Below, piece by piece: positions 59,560 to 64,000 of a DNA stretch of 64,000 nt (positions are counted from its first letter, which is position 1; each line of letters begins with the position of its first letter). Position numbers and translations under genes: made by a program. The notes beneath the pieces are model-generated. The model saw only the letters and a program-made list of their open reading frames with translations, was not told the DNA's origin and did no database searches. The DNA comes from Frigoribacterium sp. PhB160 (GTDB taxonomy: Bacteria > Actinomycetota > Actinomycetes > Actinomycetales > Microbacteriaceae). Location of the stretch: assembly GCF_003751785.1 (NCBI RefSeq), contig NZ_RKIE01000002.1, forward strand, positions 310,001-374,000. Direction: 5' to 3'.

Positions 59560-61125
59560 GTGCCTGCGCTCTCGACCGACCCCGACCTGCTCGCCCGACT
59601 CCGTTCCGACCTGACGACCTCGGCCTTCACGGTCGACCGGCTCGGCAGCGCCGACGCCTGGGGGGCGAGCGCCGGCGCGGCGCTCTTCCGCGGCGAGCGG
59701 GTGGCGGCGCGGCGCGCGCTGCGGCGGAGCGTCGAGCGCGACCCCGCCGTCGGCCCGTCGGCGACGCTCGCCCTGCTGTTCATCCTCGGCTACGCGCAGG
59801 GCCGGGCCGAGGTCGAGGCAGCGCTGCCGACCCTCGGCGTCGACGGCGCCGTGCGCCTCGGCCTCGTCGAGGCCCAGGGCGACGAGGTGCGCGCGACCGT
59901 CGACCTGCGGCCGTACGCCTTCGTCGACGCCGCGGGCGAGGCCAGCTGGTGGATCGCCTCCGACCTCGGCGAGCTCGCGCTCGGCGGGGCGCTCCGCGAG
60001 GACCACGTGCTCGGCGTCGGCGGTGCGTCCGCGACGCTCGCGGGGCTGCTGCTGCCCCGCACCGTCGACAGCGCGCTCGACCTCGGCACCGGCTGCGGCA
60101 TCCAGGCGATGCACGTCGCCCGGCACGCCCGTCGGGTCGTCGCGACCGACATCTCGCCGCGGGCCCTCGACTTCGCCGGCTTCAACGCCGCGCTCAACCT
60201 CGTCGACGGCATCGAGCTGCGGCTCGGCAGCCTCTTCGAGCCGGTGGCCGGCGAGACCTTCGACCACGTCGTGTCGAACCCGCCGTTCGTCATCACCCCC
60301 CGGGTGCCCGGCGTGCCCGAGTACGAGTACCGCGACGGCGGCATGGTGGGCGACGACCTCGTCGCCTCCGTCGTCGCGCAGGTCGGCGCGCACCTGACGC
60401 CGGGCGGGGTCGCGCAGCTGCTCGGCAACTGGGAGACCGGGGGCGCGGGCACGGTCGGCAAGCGGGGAGCCGCGTCGGTCGCCGACTGGGCCGCGCGAGG
60501 CGGCGTGCCGCTCGACGTCTGGGTCGTCGAGCGCGAGCTGCAGGACCCCGCCGCCTACGCCGAGACGTGGATCCGCGACGGCGGCACCCGGCCCGGGACG
60601 GACGACTTCGAGCGCCTCTACGAGGCCTGGCTCGGCGACTTCGAGGCGAGGCACGTCGTCGAGGTCGGCTTCGGCTACGTGACGCTGAGGCGACCCGTCG
60701 ACGGGGGCGACCTCCCCGTGGTGCGCACGGAGCGCCTCCTCGGGGGGCTCGGCACCGACGACGTGGGGCTCGGCACGCACCTGCTGCAGACCCTCGACGC
60801 CGTGCAGGCGCTGCGGTCGACCGACGACGCCGACCTGCTGGCGTCGCGCCTCACCGTCGCGGGCGACGTGACCGAGGAGCGCCACTACTGGCCCGGCAAC
60901 GACGACCCCACGGTCATCACGCTGCGGCAGGGCGGCGGCTTCGCCCGCACGGTCGAGTCGGGCACGGCGCTGTCCGCCCTCGTCGGGGCCTGCGACGGCG
61001 AGCTCAGCGTCGGGGCGATCGTCGGTGCCCTCGGACAGCTGCTCGGCGCCGACGACGAGGCGCTGGCCGCCGAGCTGCTGCCGCGCGTGCGCGAGCTCGT
61101 GACGACGGGGATGCTCCGGGCCTGA
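59560..61125 (+). CDS. SAM-dependent methyltransferase (N5-glutamine/RNA MTase-like)
   Basis: A 521-residue protein: N-terminal DUF7059-like winged-helix region (about 1-150), then a class I MTase fold with SAM loop LDLGTGCGIQAMHVA, acidic ATDISPRALDFA and catalytic VSNPPFVITP (NPPF, methylates an amide or exocyclic amine), and a C-terminal helical domain. The N-terminal arrangement resembles archaeal/actinobacterial RlmG/RsmC-type enzymes; target RNA or protein not known. GTG 59560 with AATGAT 6 nt ahead. Confidence 0.82.
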   Translation: MPALSTDPDLLARLRSDLTTSAFTVDRLGSADAWGASAGAALFRGERVAARRALRRSVERDPAVGPSATLALLFILGYAQGRAEVEAALPTLGVDGAVRLGLVEAQGDEVRATVDLRPYAFVDAAGEASWWIASDLGELALGGALREDHVLGVGGASATLAGLLLPRTVDSALDLGTGCGIQAMHVARHARRVVATDISPRALDFAGFNAALNLVDGIELRLGSLFEPVAGETFDHVVSNPPFVITPRVPGVPEYEYRDGGMVGDDLVASVVAQVGAHLTPGGVAQLLGNWETGGAGTVGKRGAASVADWAARGGVPLDVWVVERELQDPAAYAETWIRDGGTRPGTDDFERLYEAWLGDFEARHVVEVGFGYVTLRRPVDGGDLPVVRTERLLGGLGTDDVGLGTHLLQTLDAVQALRSTDDADLLASRLTVAGDVTEERHYWPGNDDPTVITLRQGGGFARTVESGTALSALVGACDGELSVGAIVGALGQLLGADDEALAAELLPRVRELVTTGMLRA

Positions 61126-61147
61126 CCCGCGGGCGGTGTCGGCGCGC

Positions 61148-62092
61148 CTAGCGGGCGTCGACGGCGTCGTCCTGGTCGTCGGCCGGCGCCTCCTGCTTGC
61201 CGACCCGGTCGCCCCAGGTGCGCCAGCTGTACTCGGGCACGAAGCCGAGCAGGTCGCGGGCCTTGTCGCTGCTGAGCAGCGAGTCGGTGCCCTCGACCGC
61301 GGCCCGGCGCTCGACCGTCGGGTAGAACTGCTCGGCCAGCACCGCGGTCGGCGTGGCCATGACGGTGTCGGTCGCGGCGATGATGAACGTCTCGTACCCG
61401 ACGAGGTCGCTCTCGAGCGCCCGGCGGACGGCCTGCGCCCCGTCGCGGGCGTCGATGTACGAGAAGAGGTTGAAGGTCTTCTTCTCGGGGGTGTCGTCCC
61501 AGGGGAACTCGGAGTAGTCGCCGTCGTCCATGACGTTCGAGAAGCGCAGGCCGATCATCTTGAGCTGGCGGTCCCACCGGGTGAAGTGGCGTGCCATCTC
61601 CTCGTCGACGGCCTTGCCGAGCGAGTACGACGACTCGGGCCGGACGGCGTACTCCTCGTCGACGGGCAGGTACGGCGGGTCGAGGTCGAAGGGGATGCCG
61701 AGCAGGGTCTCGCTGGAGGCCCACACGACGTTGCGGATGTGCGCGGCGCGCGCCGCGGCGAAGACGTTGTAGCTCGCGGTGACGTTGTTGGTGAAGAGCG
61801 TCGCGTTCGGCACGAGGCCGGGGGCCGGGATCGCCCCGAGGTGCACGACGGCGTCGATCGAGTCGTAGCGGTCGTCGACGTGGGTCAGCGCCTGCAGCAC
61901 CTGGCCGTAGTCGGCGAGGTCGACCTGCACGTAGGTGACGCCGTCGACCGGGTCGGGGCTCGGCACGCGGTCGAGCAGCACGACCTCCCAGCCGGACTCG
62001 GCGAGGTGGCGGACGACGGCGCGGCCGAGCTTGCCGCTGCCGCCGGTGACGGCGACGCGCTGCGGTGCGGGGGAGGGGGTGGGTGACGACAT
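61148..62092 (-). CDS. NAD-dependent epimerase/dehydratase
   Basis: A 314-residue extended SDR: TGGSGKLGRAVVRHL loop, catalytic SSYSLGK (Tyr-x-x-x-Lys), and VVHLGAIPAPG. Resembles UDP-glucose-4-epimerase-like and uronate-dehydrogenase-like enzymes that act on sugars. ATG 62092 with AGGAAG 8 nt upstream; GTG 62101 is an alternative. Ends 22 bp from the convergent methyltransferase. Confidence 0.85.
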   Translation of the reverse strand: MSSPTPSPAPQRVAVTGGSGKLGRAVVRHLAESGWEVVLLDRVPSPDPVDGVTYVQVDLADYGQVLQALTHVDDRYDSIDAVVHLGAIPAPGLVPNATLFTNNVTASYNVFAAARAAHIRNVVWASSETLLGIPFDLDPPYLPVDEEYAVRPESSYSLGKAVDEEMARHFTRWDRQLKMIGLRFSNVMDDGDYSEFPWDDTPEKKTFNLFSYIDARDGAQAVRRALESDLVGYETFIIAATDTVMATPTAVLAEQFYPTVERRAAVEGTDSLLSSDKARDLLGFVPEYSWRTWGDRVGKQEAPADDQDDAVDAR

Positions 62093-62321
62093 CGTCTGCA
62101 CTTCCTGGGGGTGGGGTCGGGCGGCGACGCGGGGCGCGCCTCCGTGCGTCCCTCCGTTCTACTGCCTGGGCGGGTGCGCCGTGCGCCCGGATGCGCGTGC
62201 CGGACGAGCCGGGCGGCCGCGTCGCCGCGTCGCGCCGTCCGTCCGACGGCCCCCGAGGAGGCACGCGTACGGTGTCGAGGACGGGCACCGACCTGCCCGC
62301 CCCCGACCGAGAGGACCCGCC

Positions 62322-62510
62322 ATGAGCTCCACGCCTGACACCGACCCCGCCGACCGCGAGCTGGACGAGCGTGCCGACAGCGCCGCCGTGCACGGCGACG
62401 ACCCGGCCCCCGTCGAGCCGCACGGCCGGTCCGAGGCCGACGACGCCGCGGTCGAGGGAGCGGTCGAGCAGGTCGACGACCTCCTCGGCGGCAACGGCCC
62501 GCTGCGCTGA
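62322..62510 (+). CDS. Small acidic hypothetical protein
   Basis: A 62-residue, strongly acidic, probably disordered protein (Asp/Glu about 35%), ending LLGGNGPLR. RBS GAGAGGA 7 nt before ATG. No family recognised. Confidence 0.6.
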   Translation: MSSTPDTDPADRELDERADSAAVHGDDPAPVEPHGRSEADDAAVEGAVEQVDDLLGGNGPLR

Positions 62511-62585
62511 CCTCGTCGTCCTGGCGGACGACGTCGCGACGAGCATCTCCACCCCTCGACGGATGGGATGCATCGATGATCTGAC

Positions 62586-62591
62586 TATCGT
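62586..62591 (+). promoter_or_regulatory. -10 element TATCGT, leaderless start
   Basis: TATCGT is 6 nt before ATG 62598; CTGACTATCGTC upstream may also hold an operator. Confidence 0.5.
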
Positions 62592-62597
62592 CGGAGC

Positions 62598-63008
62598 ATG
62601 GCAGACAACGAGATGCGCGAGCCGACCTTCCTGGTGCTCGCCGCCCTGGCCGACGGGCCCAAGCACGGCTACGCCCTGATCGGCGAGGCCGAGACGCTCT
62701 CCGGGGGCCGCGTGCGGCTCGCGGTCGGCACCCTGTACGCGGCACTGCAACGGCTCGCCGAGCAGGGGCTCGTCCGCGAGCACGGCACCGAGGTCGTCGA
62801 CGGCCGGCACCGCCGGTACCACGAGCTCACCGACGCCGGGGCCCAGGCCCTCGAGGCCGAGGCGGCCCGGCTCGAGCAGAACGCGCGGGAGGCACGGGTC
62901 CGGCTCGGCCGCCGGTCGCGGCCCGCGTCGGCCCTCCGGGCCGACCAGGGCGGGCTGGGCAGCGGGGCGTCCCGGCTGCGGGTCCGCACCGCCGGAGCGG
63001 CGTCGTGA
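62598..63008 (+). CDS. PadR-family transcriptional regulator
   Basis: A 136-residue regulator with the PadR winged helix (about 5-85; TFLVLAALADGPKHGYAL, VRLAVGTLYAALQRLAEQGLV, RRYHELTDAG). The C-terminal 45 residues are Ala/Arg-rich. It overlaps the following membrane-protein gene by 4 bp, the standard PadR-target layout. Confidence 0.9.
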   Translation: MADNEMREPTFLVLAALADGPKHGYALIGEAETLSGGRVRLAVGTLYAALQRLAEQGLVREHGTEVVDGRHRRYHELTDAGAQALEAEAARLEQNAREARVRLGRRSRPASALRADQGGLGSGASRLRVRTAGAAS

Positions 63009-63961
63009 GCGGCGTGCTGGAGCAGCGCTACCGCCGCCTGCTCGGCTGGTACCCGCGGTCGTGGCGTGAGCGCCACGGCGACGCCATGGTCGGCACCCTG
63101 CTCGACGTCGCCGACGCCCAGGGCCGGCACGAGCCCACCTGGTCGGAGTCCGTCGACCTCGCGAGGGGCGGGCTCGCCGCGCGCCTCGGCGTGGTCGTGC
63201 CGGAGGCGGTGCGCGACGGGGCCGCGGCCGTGGCCCTCGCGACCGGCACCGCCTTCTCGCTCGTCTACGTGCTCTTCGTGTCGTGGGCGCCCCTCGTCCC
63301 CGACGGGGAGGCGTGGCCGACGACGTCCGTGTTCGGCCCGTTCACCGACCCCGGGGTCGTGCTGGGCCTGCTCTGGGCGACGGCGGCAGCCCTGTGGCTC
63401 GTCGACGACGACCGCGTCGCCCGGGGAGCGCTCGTGGTGCTGCTCGTCGTGCTCGTCGGCCTCCCGCTCACCGGGGCGGACGGCCTCGCCCTCGGCTGGG
63501 ACGGGCCGACGTCGACGAACCTCGGCTTCCAGGCCCTGCTCGCCGTGCTGGCACTCGTCGGCACGCCGCGACGTCGGGCCCGGCTGGCCCTGGCCACGCT
63601 GGTCTGGGCGGTCGCCTTCTCGGCCGTGTACCTGGGCAACGGCATGCTGGGCACGTCGGGGGCCTGGTTCTGGGCGAGCCCCGCGCAGTTCGGCAACCTC
63701 GCCCTGGGCGGGCTGCTCGCGGTCGTGGCCGCGTTCGTCCTCGCCGCCGCGGGGCGGGCCACCGCGGCGCTCGTCACGCTGGCGTCGCTCGCGCCCTGGG
63801 CCGGGGTCGCCGCCGTGCAGCTCGTGGTCGTCGGGCGGCCGGACGCGTTCTCGCTCGCGGTCGCCGCCGTCGCCGTCGCCCTGGCCGTCGCCACGGTCGG
63901 GCTCGCTCGTCGTCGGTCGCGGCGCGAGCGGGCGGCCGCCGGGCGGCCCCTCGCGACGTGA
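63005..63961 (+). CDS. Multi-spanning membrane protein paired with PadR
   Basis: A 318-residue protein: N-terminal cytoplasmic segment LEQRYRRLLGWYPRSWRERHGDAM, a motif often seen in PadR-linked membrane proteins, then about seven TM helices (80-300). Function unknown, perhaps export or envelope stress. GTG 63005 overlaps the PadR stop. Confidence 0.82.
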   Translation: MSGVLEQRYRRLLGWYPRSWRERHGDAMVGTLLDVADAQGRHEPTWSESVDLARGGLAARLGVVVPEAVRDGAAAVALATGTAFSLVYVLFVSWAPLVPDGEAWPTTSVFGPFTDPGVVLGLLWATAAALWLVDDDRVARGALVVLLVVLVGLPLTGADGLALGWDGPTSTNLGFQALLAVLALVGTPRRRARLALATLVWAVAFSAVYLGNGMLGTSGAWFWASPAQFGNLALGGLLAVVAAFVLAAAGRATAALVTLASLAPWAGVAAVQLVVVGRPDAFSLAVAAVAVALAVATVGLARRRSRRERAAAGRPLAT

Positions 63962-64000
63962 GATCCACTCTTCTGCATGGATCACCCGGACATCACCCGA

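Overview
The window is very GC-rich (roughly 73-75% by eye), uses GTG starts freely, and packs genes into operons with 4-base GTGA/ATGA overlaps. These traits, together with the mscL / Ser-rich FmdB / 5-FCL / galU / acetyltransferase gene order, point to an actinobacterium, most likely family Microbacteriaceae (Curtobacterium- or Frigoribacterium-like). The genus is inference. No insertion sequence, prophage, CRISPR array or replication origin was seen; one tRNA (Ala, CGC) is present.

Layout. 1-715: no convincing gene, only repeats and a hairpin. 716-8317: two similar TetR-efflux units (TetR + MMPL, TetR + 14-TM MFS), a DoxX protein and a short-chain dehydrogenase. 8431-14874: PEP carboxylase, a DUF4190 membrane protein, a NarL-type two-component system and a BMP-family nucleoside-binding lipoprotein. 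15022-17903: a nitrilase-family amidase, a GntR regulator and an MHS-type MFS carrier whose promoters share one operator sequence.

18097-46549 is the centrepiece: a purine-salvage/degradation island of about 28 kb. It contains xanthine dehydrogenase (FAD subunit plus a fused FeS-Mo subunit), guanine deaminase, urate oxidase, 5-hydroxyisourate hydrolase, OHCU decarboxylase, a molybdopterin nucleotidyltransferase, ureidoglycine-glyoxylate aminotransferase, allantoate amidohydrolase and allantoinase. Around these sit enzymes of uncertain step: a triple fusion of formamidase-like, DUF3225 and amidase domains; a creatininase-family hydrolase; a GlcD-like flavoprotein oxidase; a PdxH-like oxidase; two amidohydrolases; and an orphan Rieske-type reductase. 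An ABC importer and RpiR, TetR and XRE-cupin regulators complete it. Together they could take guanine, xanthine and urate through allantoin to glyoxylate, glycine and ammonia.

46653-53182: glutaredoxin-like protein, epimerase, DUF1508 protein, a solitary IS3-OrfA-like protein with AT-hook and zipper, and, divergent from it, a 1255-residue helicase-like protein whose Walker A lysine and Walker B glutamate are missing. 53261-58019: a conserved actinobacterial block (mscL, FmdB/Ruc-like, 5-FCL, galU, acetyltransferase, SepX/GLPR-like membrane protein) that lacks the usual glp/moeA gene, then tRNA-Ala. 58122-63961: small proteins, a DUF4190/DUF4352-like protein, a methyltransferase, an NAD-dependent epimerase, and a PadR plus membrane-protein pair.

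Recurrent signals: at least eleven genes have a TANNNT hexamer 6 or 7 nt before the start codon (leaderless transcripts), and the decamer GGAGGCGCGG recurs both as stems of intergenic hairpins and as a Shine-Dalgarno sequence.
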